Below, one piece after another: positions 46,518-57,724 of a stretch of DNA of 64,000 nucleotides; positions within the stretch are counted from its first letter, which is position 1, and every line of letters starts with the position of its first letter. This DNA is from Siphonodentalium dalli (Eukaryota > Mollusca > Scaphopoda > Gadilida > Siphonodentaliidae). The notes under the pieces are model-generated. The model did no database searches. It was not told the origin of the DNA and saw only the letters and a list, made by a program, of their open reading frames with translations. Location: positions 74,054,705 through 74,118,704 of the forward strand of contig CP136067.1 in NCBI GenBank assembly GCA_032622095.1, in the 5' to 3' direction. Made by a program: the position numbers and the translations under genes.

Positions 46518-46785
46518 GAATTGGACTTAAGTCCAAATGAATTGTACTTAAGTCCAAATACCACATAATTGTGAATTCGGCGAGGAATTGGACTTAAGTC
46601 CAAATAGATGAAAATATCGGTATTTGGACTTTAATAAGTCCAAATCAATTGGACTTAAGTCCAATTCCTCGCCGAATTCACAATTATGTGGTATTTGGAC
46701 TTAAGTCCAATTCGCTATTTGGACTTAAGTCCAATTATTTGGACTTAAGTCCAAATAATTGGACTTAAGTCTAAATCAATCGAAA
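46518..46785. repeat. Second palindrome array with nested inverted repeat
   Basis: About nine TTGGACTTAAGTCCAA-type units, including variants with GTACTTAAG and ACTTTAATAAGT. Within it, CCACATAATTGTGAATTCGG (from ~46561) is mirrored by CCGAATTCACAATTATGTGG (to ~46693), a ~130-bp nested inverted repeat. Confidence 0.9.
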
Positions 46786-46813
46786 ATGTGAAAACGGCTT
46801 GCCATACTATTGT

Positions 46814-47175
46814 AGGTGATGCCTTGTTTTGAAAATCAAGATTGTAGATGTTAATATTTCCAGGAATTTTTGACTGCAAGCTACTTGTAAAACATTGTGA
46901 TGTGTGAAACCATTTGATTTAGGGCTACTTACTTTCTTTATATGAACTTTGGTAATCTGTTTCAATTCAGGGGTCATAGGGACCAGCATCCTCATCATAT
47001 TATGTCTTTATAACATTATATAGATAACACTTTTGTATTGTATAAACTACATATATTATTGAAAACCATAACCCATGTTATGAAACACTTGTATCTAACA
47101 ATGTACATGTACCTAACAATATAAGCATTCCTTATTACACAGGTCAGATATGATCTTATCTGTCCATGTTTTATA
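46814..47175. other. No gene recognised
   Basis: AT-rich. Short repeated GTACCTAACAATATAAG-like words occur near 47100-47130. No domain is seen. Confidence 0.4.
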
Positions 47176-47177
47176 AA

Positions 47178-47815
47178 CAAACTAGAGGATGGACCCGGCA
47201 ATGCACGGGGAAAAATAGAGATTTTAACAAATAAACATAGGCTACTTCATGTAAGAACACACAAATCCACCCGCGTGTTTATTTTAAAATACATTTGACA
47301 GAAGGTGAACTCCTGTGGTGTATTTAAAACACATGTTATTCAGTTGAGGAACGACAATTCGAATAAAAGTTGCCGAAAATGTAAAAAAAACACTATTACG
47401 CTGCTGCTCTGGGGTTTCCCGCTGTCTGGTCGCCCGATTCCGCCTCGGTTTTTGTGAAATGCGAGCCAATTTTTTTTTTTCCGGCAGCATTACTAAATAG
47501 AAAAGTGCAAGAGCAATTAATTATGTCCGCTAATGTGTTGCTGAACGAATTGACTTATGCGCGGAAGCGGCGTAATTGCCCTCTGTACTGAAAGTTTAAC
47601 TATGACGTCACGATAATAGTGAATACATGGTTACGGATTAAAATGATCCCGTAACATGAAAACGCGACGTCTGGCGCAAACAGTAGCCAGCCCATGTCCT
47701 TCCCCGGGTCAAGTTACGCCTAGATACCAAATTTCGAGGCGATCCGTCGAGAAACCACAAAGTGTATAGGGAACACACAAACACACAGACATTCGCATTT
47801 ATATATTAAGATAAC
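47178..47815 (+). repeat. Interspersed repeat of unknown class
   Basis: It begins ACTAGAGGATGGACCCGGCA with a CCCGG…CACGGGG pairing and ends with CCGTCGAGAAACC, ACACACAAACACACAGAC and TTTATATATTAAGAT. The end style (AAACC…ACAGACATTCGC…TATATA) is common in invertebrate non-autonomous repeats and resembles the ends of family E. A minus-strand frame (47284-47490) is not supported as a gene. Confidence 0.5.
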
Positions 47816-49883
47816 AACTGGGGAGAATGGGGGGGGGGGGGGTAGTAATTAAAGTACAATTTAAATATGAGATGGAATCCCATACATGTATGTTGTTCTA
47901 AGCAGTCTGGCTTGTAAACATTATAATTTGTCTTTAGAAGTGAATAAATTTTGAATATCTGGCATGCCAAAGGTGGCAGAGATAGGAATTTATCACTTTT
48001 GTTTCCAATGTGTTAACTTACGGTAAACTTCTAAACATATCCTCGGAAATCACTAAACCGTTGGATCTCACAGTGAGAGGTCTTTGGGTAAATAGGGACA
48101 GAGTTATGAGATTTAAAACTACTCCTCCCCCACCCCAAATACTTTAACCCCTTCTTAAGACAAATTATTTGAGCTTTTGATTTCAAGTTGGGTACTGATG
48201 TATGGATTCCTGTGATCATATCTTTGAAAAATGATCAGTTATAGCTAATCGCTATTGCCAAGGTATGGGTTAAACATCTGCCGATCATGATCGGCCTCTC
48301 GTTTATATATCCTGCCGACGGTAGAACAAGCTGAAACTTTCTATGTCACAGGAAAATGATAATGGTGCCAGAACCCCGTGTCAAGGTTAAACACAAATTT
48401 AGATGTAAAAAAAATGTTAAAATAATTCACTATCAAATTTAAGGATTTTTTTTTATTTTATTGCTCAATTTTGTGCATGAGAACACCAGACTGGAATTAT
48501 AGGTCTCACAAAACCTCCAGTCGTTTTTTGTACCTTATAAGAAAGAATTCAATTAAGTGCTATATCAACATATATATCTATATAGAGTCCTGTAACTAAA
48601 AACTATTCCACATTTTGATATATCCCTCAACACAAGTTATGTATAAATAATTTGGAGGTTCAAATAAGCCATGTCTATTGAAGCCAAAACTAAAACAACC
48701 CACAGGAATGGGTATCCTAATCCATTATTCACCGATGATCTCCTCAGTTTGCTGATAGGAGCTATACAAATATCACAAGGGAGCTTGTCATCTCAACAAT
48801 TCGTGCTTCTCTTGGTTTTCCACTTTTCTATTACCCCACTTTTGAATTTTCTAATAGGTTTAGCCAATTATTGTCAAGGGAGATAATTTAATACTATTTG
48901 TGTGTTATTTAATTATCTGATATATGACTGGTCCAACAGGATCTCCCTGTCAATTAACTATTTTGCTGCTGATTGCAACTAGTTGAATTTAATACCCATA
49001 CACTGCTGATAGTGATATTAAGTTGAAATCGGGTACCTGGTGGCAACAGGACTGGTACAGGGGTAGTAAATGTGGCTGCCAGGTTTATTGTAACCAAAAT
49101 GAGTCCCAATTGTGGACACATATATATGTCATGCTTATAAGTTCCTGGATATAACACCAATAAACTTGTGAGATACAGCAGATATGAAGCATTATTTGTA
49201 CATATACACATATCCATACAACATGTACTGCTACATAAGGGCACTTGGTAATCTCATTATCATGTGGTCTCTTCGTAGGTAGGTCTATATAGGTCAGGTG
49301 TCTGTCTCCAGATATAATATTTTAACCAGTAATATCAAAATGAAACCCAAATACAACAACCAACTCAGCAGGATATGTTCATTTATTATGTCAGCTCTTG
49401 CGATCAGCCAATCAGCGTCGATAAATAGTGACGGCATATGAACCTATATTAGGTGCTTATCCACCATCTTGTTTTCAGAAACTCTGTCGACTCGGGAATA
49501 TTTTGGGTGTATTTTGGTGCCAAGAAAAGGGATATCTCGGAAATCATTTTCTGCGAATTTAAAGACATAGTACCATGTACCAAAACCTGCATGCGATATA
49601 TTTGAGGAATTCTAAAGACTCATAAATTAACTATCAAACTCAACAAGTTGTCCTACTTCTGATGATTAGCCATTGACTCAAGGCGTTGACGTTCAATGCC
49701 CATGGTGCGTCACTGTGATGTTACATAAGTTAATAGACGACACATTTAACTTACCAAATTACAAAAATTACAGCGACGATTAATTAAAGGGATATGCTGG
49801 ATTTTGTCCACTTACATAATAAATACGTTATGGGATGCTTAGTTGTTGGATATGGTGTCATGTGAAGCCCACGGCCTCGCCTA
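47816..49883. other. No gene recognised
   Basis: It contains a poly-G run at ~47829-47842 and the palindrome GCCGATCATGATCGGC at ~48280. Two short frames (48671-48886 plus, 48954-49244 minus) carry no domain. CCAATCAG near 49400 is CCAAT-box-like but isolated. Confidence 0.4.
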
Positions 49884-50545
49884 ATTATCCCCCGCCAAAT
49901 TGAAAATTTGCGGGGGATATAGGAATGGTTTCCGTTCCGTCTGTCCGTCCCAAATTTGTAAGAGTCATAACTTGAACAAATGTCAATGGATTTCAAAGAT
50001 TTGTGGTATATGAGTTCACCTGACTATTAACTAGAAAGTGTTCGCAAGCCAGGTCCGGCCGGATATTTTTACCAGAGTTATTGGACTTTGTTTATTATTT
50101 TTGTCAAATTTACCAAATAGCAAATAGACGACGTCACAGGGCTCATTTCCACAAATTTCAACGAATTTCGAAGATATTTGATATATGAGTTCACCTGACC
50201 ATGACCTAGAATCAGTTCGAAAGCCAGGTCCGGCCGGATATTTTATCTGGAATTATTGGACTTTGTTTATTATTTTTGTCGAATTTACCAAATAGCAAAT
50301 AGACGACATCATATGCACAGGGCTCATTTCCACAAATGTCAACAGATTTTTGGTAAATGAGTTCACATGACCAGTATCTAGAACGAGTTCGCAAACCAGG
50401 TTCGGCCGGATATTTTCAGCAGAGTTATTGGACTTTGTTTATTATTTTTGGTGCAAATGGACGACGTCACATGGCTAATTTCCACAAATGTCAGTACCTA
50501 AAATGAGTTCGCAAGCCAGGCTTTTTGACAAAATCCCACCTCTTG
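49884..50545 (+). mobile_element. HINE-like element J
   Basis: The 5' hairpin is CCCCCGCCAAATT facing AATTTGCGGGGG (49889-49916), followed by CCGTCTGTCCGTCC and ~165-bp units with TTCGCAAGCCAGGTCCGGCC, GAGTTATTGGACTTTG and CAAATAGACGACGTCA (about three copies). The 3' end is CCCACCTCTTG, the same terminal word as element G. It is non-coding. Confidence 0.7.
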
Positions 50546-51053
50546 TTTAGCACATACTGAGAACACAAACATTATTGAGAATGCACTTCCCCAACTGCAC
50601 AATTCGGCAGGGATACCGTCGTCTGCGACTGCTTGTATTGATCTTACATCGCCTCACATGACACCATATCCGACCACTATTAAAGCGTCCTGTAACTTAT
50701 ACTATATGTGCGAATGTCCGTGTTCTATTTGTATGGTCCTTAGGTGTACAAAATAAGCCTGGCACTGAAAGAGTTAAGAATGGAATTGGTAAATATCTTG
50801 CTATTATTGTAAAGGTATACTATGAAAGCAAGTTATCAAAACACAAAGGAGTACCATATACTATCTTTAAAAAAAAATCTAAACTTGACCAAAATTGCAT
50901 ACACACTCTGTGACAAAGACTGTCTTTATACCTGGAAATAATATTTGGTTATATTCACCAAGGCCACATATACGCGAAATGTACTATATTTTCTGCAATT
51001 GCATTACAGTGTGTAACCATTGTCCCTAATGTTACGCATATCTGCTGGACACA
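50546..51053. other. No gene recognised
   Basis: AT-rich flank. It includes AGCGTCCTGTAACTTA and a homopurine/A-rich tract near 50870. Nothing else is seen. Confidence 0.4.
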
Positions 51054-52125
51054 CAATAGTCCAGGAGATCGGGAGGTAGTGTTGCTCATATTGACGGACA
51101 AGCTGCGACCATGTTATTTTTAATGTTTTAGGTATGGTAATGAAGAAAAATCATGATAGCAAGAACAAATTTGTAGCCTTCTTTGTTTTTTTTCGATTTT
51201 TTGGGCATTTTTCGATATTTTAAGCCCAAAATTTTCATTTTTTTTTCAATGTGTAAAGTTTCATTTTAGTATGATTTTGGTGATTCAGTTGAATAGTAAT
51301 TGTGTTAATAATGTTAAATAACTAATTGTGCTAAAAAATTGAAGAATTTAAATGTTTTTGTTTCAATTTTTTTACCATTTTTTTTACTTTTTTACGCAAA
51401 ATCGTCCAAATTGCAACCATTTCATCTTAGTATGATTTTAAGGTTAAAATTCACCATAATTATTTTAATATTGTTAAATAATTTACAACTTGGCTTCTAC
51501 AATGTTTATAAATGGATTTAAGAAGGTTTCTACTTGTTTTCTAAGTTGAGGGGGGTCTAATTCAAATCCAATTAAACATTGTACTGTTCAAAATTAGATA
51601 AATTTCTTAAGGCATATGGTAGATATACGTAACTAGTTTCCAAAACATATACATATGCCTTTCTATCCTGTGCGTTATGCACGCGAGTCGTATTTTACAA
51701 ATTAAATTATGATGAAAAACCCTGAATTTTGGGTGTGGTCACATTTGTGGTCATAATATTCCGATTAGAGAGTGGATGGACATGGGGCATGCGACACTAT
51801 GCAGTATATATGTATATAACAAGCATGACATGAGACATTAGTATCTTTCTACTGAACTGTGCTTCCAGAGTTATCAGGAATCGAGTATCGGTGTTATTTC
51901 TTACCCCCCCCCCCCCCCAAAAATGGTCAATTTTAAAACGGGGTATGTGGGTCAAAGGACCACTGGGAGATAATAGGATGACCAATGACTTCTATATTTC
52001 TATCGTATCACAGTAAAGCTTTTTTTGTAAAATTGGCGCAGTTTACATAATCAAAGTTCAATTTTCTTTACAATTATATGTTACAGGCAACTAATTATAT
52101 AGAGTTACGCTTCTTGAAACTCGAG

Positions 52126-52482
52126 TCAGCATAACAAAACAATCTGGCTGCTGATTGGTTGATTATCATTGAGGGAAATATCCCTAATCGGGAACATAAA
52201 ATTATAGCCTACGTAAATATGGCGATCGTGTATGTTTATATGTCCAGGAAGAGTCTGGTGGTATCTAGAAGTTACGGAAGGGGTCTGGATATGTTTATGC
52301 TGCTGATTTTTGTGCAGTAAATGGGGTAGTTGTGGAAATGCAAGACTATCGTTTGAAAAAAATACCGAAAATGGCGCGTTTGTTGTCACATACTGGTGCA
52401 GCGGATGACGTGCTAAGGGAAAATTGACCACTTGAAGTTCAAATAGGCTTAACCCATAGCCGGCGGGACTTTTAGTTAACAC
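52126..52482 (-). CDS. 118-residue frame of the 3.9-kb element, copy L
   Basis: The frame starts MLTKSPAGYGLSLFELQVVN and ends SSQIVLLC. It is present in both element copies with one visible residue change (YVGYN versus YVGYD). The composition is rich in H, Q, P and S, with no catalytic motif. Conservation between two recent copies does not prove coding. Confidence 0.25.
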   Translation of the reverse strand: MLTKSPAGYGLSLFELQVVNFPLARHPLHQYVTTNAPFSVFFSNDSLAFPQLPHLLHKNQQHKHIQTPSVTSRYHQTLPGHINIHDRHIYVGYNFMFPIRDISLNDNQPISSQIVLLC

Positions 52483-52689
52483 TGTCGCCTATGGAAAATA
52501 ATTAGGTGTTTGTAACCTATAGATACGAAGCTCCTATATTATTTATATATTACTATATTTAAATCAGATTTATGCATACAGTCGACGTCGAAACAAAACA
52601 TGAATGTTCCGATTATTCGTGACATTCAAGTTAAATGTTCAATAATAGAAAATTATACTGTGACTGGTTCATTCAACATGAAGTTAGTC

Positions 52690-53800
52690 AAGGTGTATCT
52701 TTATTAATAACAGTATACAGTACTATCAAAATCAGAAGAAACATGTGACCCTGGGTACTTATCTCCCAGTGCTGTGGCAAAACAAAAATTGACAATGCAT
52801 TCTTAAACCCAAACCTGTGGCGGTTTTTCATACAATGCACCGAAGCTTCGTGCCATGTACCGTGACGTGTCAGAACTCCAGGAATATACCACCATATGAC
52901 ATCATATGGTAACGTTAACAAACATTGAATGGTCACCAGAAACCCGGATATTAATAATTTCAGATCATAATTAGCATCGCATTATATATTAACCCATCGA
53001 GGAATATGTCATAATGACACACACTATATTACACCTACTATATAACTGCTCCCTCCCTGACACAGGGCTACATATAAGAAGTTTATCGATGTCTACTTAA
53101 TGAGAGTATACAGTTCCGTCAAAATATGACCGAAAATGTGACCTCGCATCGTTAACCCCAATCTGTGGCGATTTTTCATACAATTTACCGAAGCTTCGTG
53201 CCACGTACCGTCAAATGGCATCAAACGTTGAATGGTCACCATAAACTTTGATATCAGTCATTTCAGATTGTAATTATCATGGAATTATATATTAAACCAT
53301 GGTGTAATTATGTCAAAATGACACACTATATTACATCCACCCTATATAACTGCTTCCTCCCTGACACAGTGCTACATACAAGAAGTGTATCCATGTCTAC
53401 TTAATGAGAGCATATAGTTCTGTCGAAATCTGGCGAAAAATGTGACCTTGCATCATTAACCCCAAATCTGTGGCGGTTTTTCATCCTATGTACCGAAGCT
53501 TCGTGACATGTACCGAAGCTTGGTGACGTGTCAGAACTTCTAAAATATACCCCATCGGGACATCAAATGGTATCAAACGTTGAATGGTCACCAGAAATCT
53601 CGATATTAGTCATTTCAGACCATAATAACATAGCATTATATATTAATCCATCGAGAAATATGTCAAAATGACACACTATATTACACCCACCCCTATATAA
53701 CTGCGTCCTCCCTGACACAGGCTGCATATAAATTATTTATCCATGTCTACTTAATGAGAGTATAGAGTTCTGTCAAAATCGGGCGAACAATTTGGTCTAT
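52690..53800. repeat. Three ~310-350-bp internal repeats of the 3.9-kb element
   Basis: Each unit holds TCTACTTAATGAGAG, CTGTGGCG…TTTTTCAT, CGAAGCTTCGTG, GAATGGTCACC and ACACACTATATTACA. Anchors at ~53092, ~53394 and ~53745 give spacings of ~302 and ~351 bp. The same triple repeat is present, inverted, at ~58920-60035. Confidence 0.8.
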
Positions 53801-54967
53801 AAATCCCGTAGTGTGACACATTTAATATAGACCAAAACAATAAACACCTTTCAACCCAAAGATAGTTACATTTTAATTGCAAAAAATGGTCTAAACATGA
53901 AAAGTTAATTTTTGCCGATATTTAAGCCAAGTTTTTGAGAGAAAAGTCCAATATTTTTGGTGATGTCAGTGGTGACAATAGTAACAAATTAACCATGGCA
54001 CATCAGGCATGTTAGTATTCAATGTATAGAAGGCAGAATAGCCAATTTTGTACATCATCCACAACTTGTAATCGATTGCAGAACACGCTGGGGCAATATT
54101 TATCATTTTCCATATTTTGGCAGCCATTTTGGCAGCCATTTTGAGCCAAAGTAAGAATTTTGGTTCCAGTGAGTTGGAATATTCATAGGTATAATCATAT
54201 GCATCACTTACATTACAAAGTTCTGTTCATTTCTTGTTAAAATATGACTATAATCCCAATTGTGATTTTTTTGTGAAATTTTATACTGCGTTCTGTAAAT
54301 TCGAATTTTTGAGGGAACGGAAGGGGCTAGGAACACAAAAAGTGCATATTTAATTGCCCCAATGATCAGTTACACAAAATACAAAATAAAGTCGCATTAC
54401 TCAACCAGTTCCAAACAGCATGAATCGATCTAGAAGATATTTGTAAAAAAAAGTCATATTTTCAACTTCCGGCAGCCATATTGGTGGCCATCTTGGATGG
54501 TGAGTTTCAATTTTGCCCCAAAAAAGTGACATTATGTCTTAGCTTCACGAAAATATATACATTTGTATACATTTTACAAGATTTTCACCGCTTAATTTGC
54601 ATAAAACTGACTTGAGGGTCTGGAGTCTATACGGCCACTTTTTGTTCTTGCTAACATTGCTTAAAAGTTGAAGGACATAATAAGGAACAAAATGAGTTGG
54701 GAGAAGTTAAGTCCCAGGGGGTGCAAGGATATCCATATTAGATCCCGGACTAGTAGTAATATGACGTCGCTGGAAAATTCTTTCATTTTCGGTCATCGGG
54801 TAGGTCAATAAAAACACATTTTTCGCCAATTAAGCTACAAATTCACCACAGCTATCATGGATTTTCGTAATCTACATATATTTTACTACAAAATTAGACC
54901 GGATAGCACTTGTCCGTCAAAATGAGCAACATTTGTTATTTCTTGGGGTCGATCTCCTGGACTACAA

Positions 54968-55964
54968 CCATAAATAGCAACATTATCATGTCAATAGTCA
55001 ATGCTGAAATAACAGCTTTAATTGCTGGTCATCTGATATTTTGCACAAGTAGATGGGTTGTATTGGTAAGATATTTTCAAACAACAAGATACTCAAAACT
55101 AATATTGTACATTGCGTAACAGCATATTCCAGTTGCAAGTTGCCCACTGAATTAATTTGAACAAAATCGTCTACTAATACACCGGTTTGGTATCAGCAGG
55201 AAAATTAGTCTTATATAACATGTAAATGTACTGTCTATTTGATCTGATGAGATGGAGTGTTAATCTTTTGAAGTGATGGGGGTTTATTTGCAGTATAATA
55301 AACATAATGCAATATACATGCAATGTTTATTATCACAGACTGCTGAAAATTTCGGAAATGTAACTGCTATTTATTTCCAGAAAATGGTCAACACTTAAAC
55401 TGTATTTCTTATTTATTCAACCTAACCAGTCACATTCTCCGCCCGCACAGTTTGACATAAAATATATAGTATACTCTATATGGGCAATTAGCAGTTGGGG
55501 ATACCATTATAAAGATTAGGTGCCTTGACTGCCATGTGTTATTGTCTCACTGGTTTGTGTTATCATACAAGTACCGGTGTAACACGTCATCTTCCCCCCC
55601 CCCCCCCCCCGGTACAAACATTTAGGTTTTTATTGGGTAATAAATTATAACTCCCCATATGGTGCTATCCACCGGCCTTTGCTCCTTATAAGCCTTCTTG
55701 TTACAGTACTCTCTCAGAAATCATTGTGTTAGCCCACAAACGGTATCTAATTTGTCCAAAGCTACAAAATAAATCAACACCAAGATTTCCAAGATGAATT
55801 CAATACGAAATTATTTGAAGAGTAAATACTGAAACTACGCTTCATCACAGCTAGTACTTTGGCACTGCTTAAATGGTGAATCTGCCTGCTTTATCGAGGC
55901 CATCTTTCAGTTACATGCACTACTACTATGGATTAGGCTGGGAAAGCTGAGAATGTGAATTTAT
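54968..55964. other. Spacer, no gene recognised
   Basis: It contains a poly-C run (~55595-55610). AT-rich, without domains. Confidence 0.4.
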
Positions 55965-56875
55965 AATTATACCCCCTTTTAAAAAAAAAGGGGGGTATAC
56001 TGTTTTGCACCTGCCCGTGCGTGTGTGTGTGCGTGTGTACACATAACTTGAACAGTAGTGCTCGGATCTCAATGAAATTAGGAGGAGATTAAATAGAGGG
56101 TGCCATTGTTTTGTTCGGATTTTCCATTCTAGAGTTATTCATCTTTGTTTATCTTGAAATGTTGGATTTTTGGTCCGTCTGGTGTCTGTTCATGTAATAA
56201 CTTGATCAGTAGTGCTCGGATCTCAATGAAATTTTGTATGGATATTCACTACTATGAGGGCATTCAATAGAGGGTTACATCGTTTTGTTCGGATTTTCAA
56301 CGCTGGGATCTCAATGAAATTTGGTATGGATGTTCACTACTATAAGGACATTAAAAAGAGGGTTACATTGTTTTGTTCGGATTTTCCATTCTAGAGTTAT
56401 TCATCTTTGTTTATCTGGAAATGTTGGCTGTTTGGTCTGTCTGGTGTCGGTTCATGTCGTAACTTCAACATTTGTGCTGGGATCTCAATGAAATTTGGTA
56501 TGGATGTTCACTACTATGAGGACATTCAATAGAGGGTTCCATTGTTCTGTTCCGCTTTTCCATTCTAGATTTATTTATCTTTTTTTATCTGGAAATGTTG
56601 GCTGTTTGGTCCATCCGATGTCTGTTCAGCTCATAACTTGAACAGTAATGTTAGGATCTCAATGAAAGTTTGTATGGATGTTCACCACTATGAGGACATT
56701 TAATGGCACATTCAAATGTTTGTTTTGGTTTTTTGTTCTATAGTTATTCATCTTTGTCTATATGAAAATGCTGATTTTTGGGTCCATCTGTCTGAGTATA
56801 GCCATCATATTAAGTTATAGATATGCTCACACTAGGCGGTATGCCACGAGGGGGTATGTACAGTCCATCTCTTGT
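55965..56875 (+). mobile_element. HINE-like element K
   Basis: The 5' hairpin is TATACCCCCTTTT facing AAAAGGGGGGTATA (55968-55999), followed by a GTGTGTGT leader and ~165-bp units with GGATCTCAATGAAATTTGGT, TTCACTACTATGAGGACATT and CATTCTAGAGTTATTCATCT (about four). The 3' end has GGCGGTATGCC and closes CCATCTCTTGT, matching the CTCTTG ends of elements G and J. It is non-coding. Confidence 0.7.
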
Positions 56876-57212
56876 TATGTAAGTATAAACCTACATATCA
56901 TGTTTTCATGGAAGACTGCTCCATTTGTACACACACGCTTAATTATGAGAGTCAAAAATGATCTCCATACTATTTTGTACAACAGGTGAAAAACTCAAAT
57001 ATCATATTTTCCCTCAATGGGTTATTTAAATTAAATGCTGTAACAGATGCAACGAAATGTGATCTGAGGGGTTTAAATTCAGAAAAATTTTCCCACCGAC
57101 GAGATGGGACACCCCTCTCGAGCTCTCCCCATCTCCAGCCTGTGACCCCTCATATACAAACTTCTTTCCTACGCCCCTGATACCCCCAATAAATATAGCT
57201 TCCTACGCCCCT

Positions 57213-57475
57213 GGCTGAGGTGTTACACCTGACACGGGGTGTGGGGCTGAGGTGTGCCTAAGGTGTGTCTGGGGTGTGGGGCCAAATATTTAAATGAGGC
57301 ATGAGGTGTGGTTGAGGTGTGCTTTTGATGTGTGCCTGAGGTGTGGATGAGGTGTGCCTCAGGTGCATGGTCTGAGGTGTGCTTGAGGTGTGCCCATGGA
57401 AGTGTGCTTACTGAGGTGTGGGTAGAGGTGTACCTGAGGTGTGGTTAGAGGTGTGTCTGAGGTGTGGGTAGAGGT
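57213..57475 (+). repeat. TGAGGTGTGG minisatellite
   Basis: About 20 irregular copies of TGAGGTGTGG/C with insertions. A related block lies at 62865-63105. It is imperfect, so old or fast-drifting. Confidence 0.85.
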
Positions 57476-57724
57476 GACTAATTTTGTCTCAGTTTGTCTT
57501 GTCCACATGAATTCATTCTGTATATTTTGAACATGTTCCTGGTGACTTTCGACTATTTATATTAGTGGCCTTGTAGTGTTCCTAGTGTTATTGGAAGATT
57601 AAGGTATATGTGTTCCAATGAGTAGCTTCAGATCACAACTGAACACTTGGATAAATTGCAAAAAGTAATTAATGTTGCTGCAAGGATTGTTTCCCGCAAA
57701 CCAAAATTTTCACATATAACACCA

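Larger units (their letters stand above)
45684..46805. mobile_element. Palindrome-array transposon with 8-bp target duplication
   Basis: The inverted ends start ATGGCAAGCCGTTTTCAC and match for more than 70 bp with about one mismatch. ACTATTGT flanks both sides (45676-45683 and 46806-46813). An 8-bp duplication fits the hAT superfamily best, though the terminal bases are not the usual ones. Inside each end is a dense array of TTGGACTTAAGTCCAA: 13 copies at 45717-45992 and about 9, some imperfect, at 46518-46785. The core (45993-46515) is unique sequence. No transposase is seen, so it is non-autonomous. Confidence 0.85.
51057..54964 (+). mobile_element. 3.9-kb TIR transposon, copy L
   Basis: Ends begin TAGTCCAGGAGATCG and close with the reverse complement. 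A second block, TTGCTCATWTTGACGGA, is also inverted at both ends but at different distance (~12 versus ~20 bp), giving bipartite TIRs. CAA flanks both sides (51054-51056 and 54965-54967). Inside are three tandem ~310-350-bp repeats (52690-53800, with CACAC…ATATTACA and GAAGCTTCG words) and a 118-residue frame at 52126-52482. No transposase is recognised. A 3-bp duplication is known for CACTA, PIF/Harbinger and some Academ elements; the terminal bases decide for none of them. Confidence 0.85.

Noticed and set aside
45717..46785. CRISPR-like or plasmid-iteron array of 16-bp repeats
   Set aside because: Repeats are perfect palindromes with 3-12-bp linkers, bounded by inverted ends and an 8-bp duplication, so a transposon is the better reading.
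47284..47490. Basic minus-strand frame rich in R and Q
   Set aside because: It lies in an interspersed repeat, has no domain, and its composition follows the local GC-rich patch.
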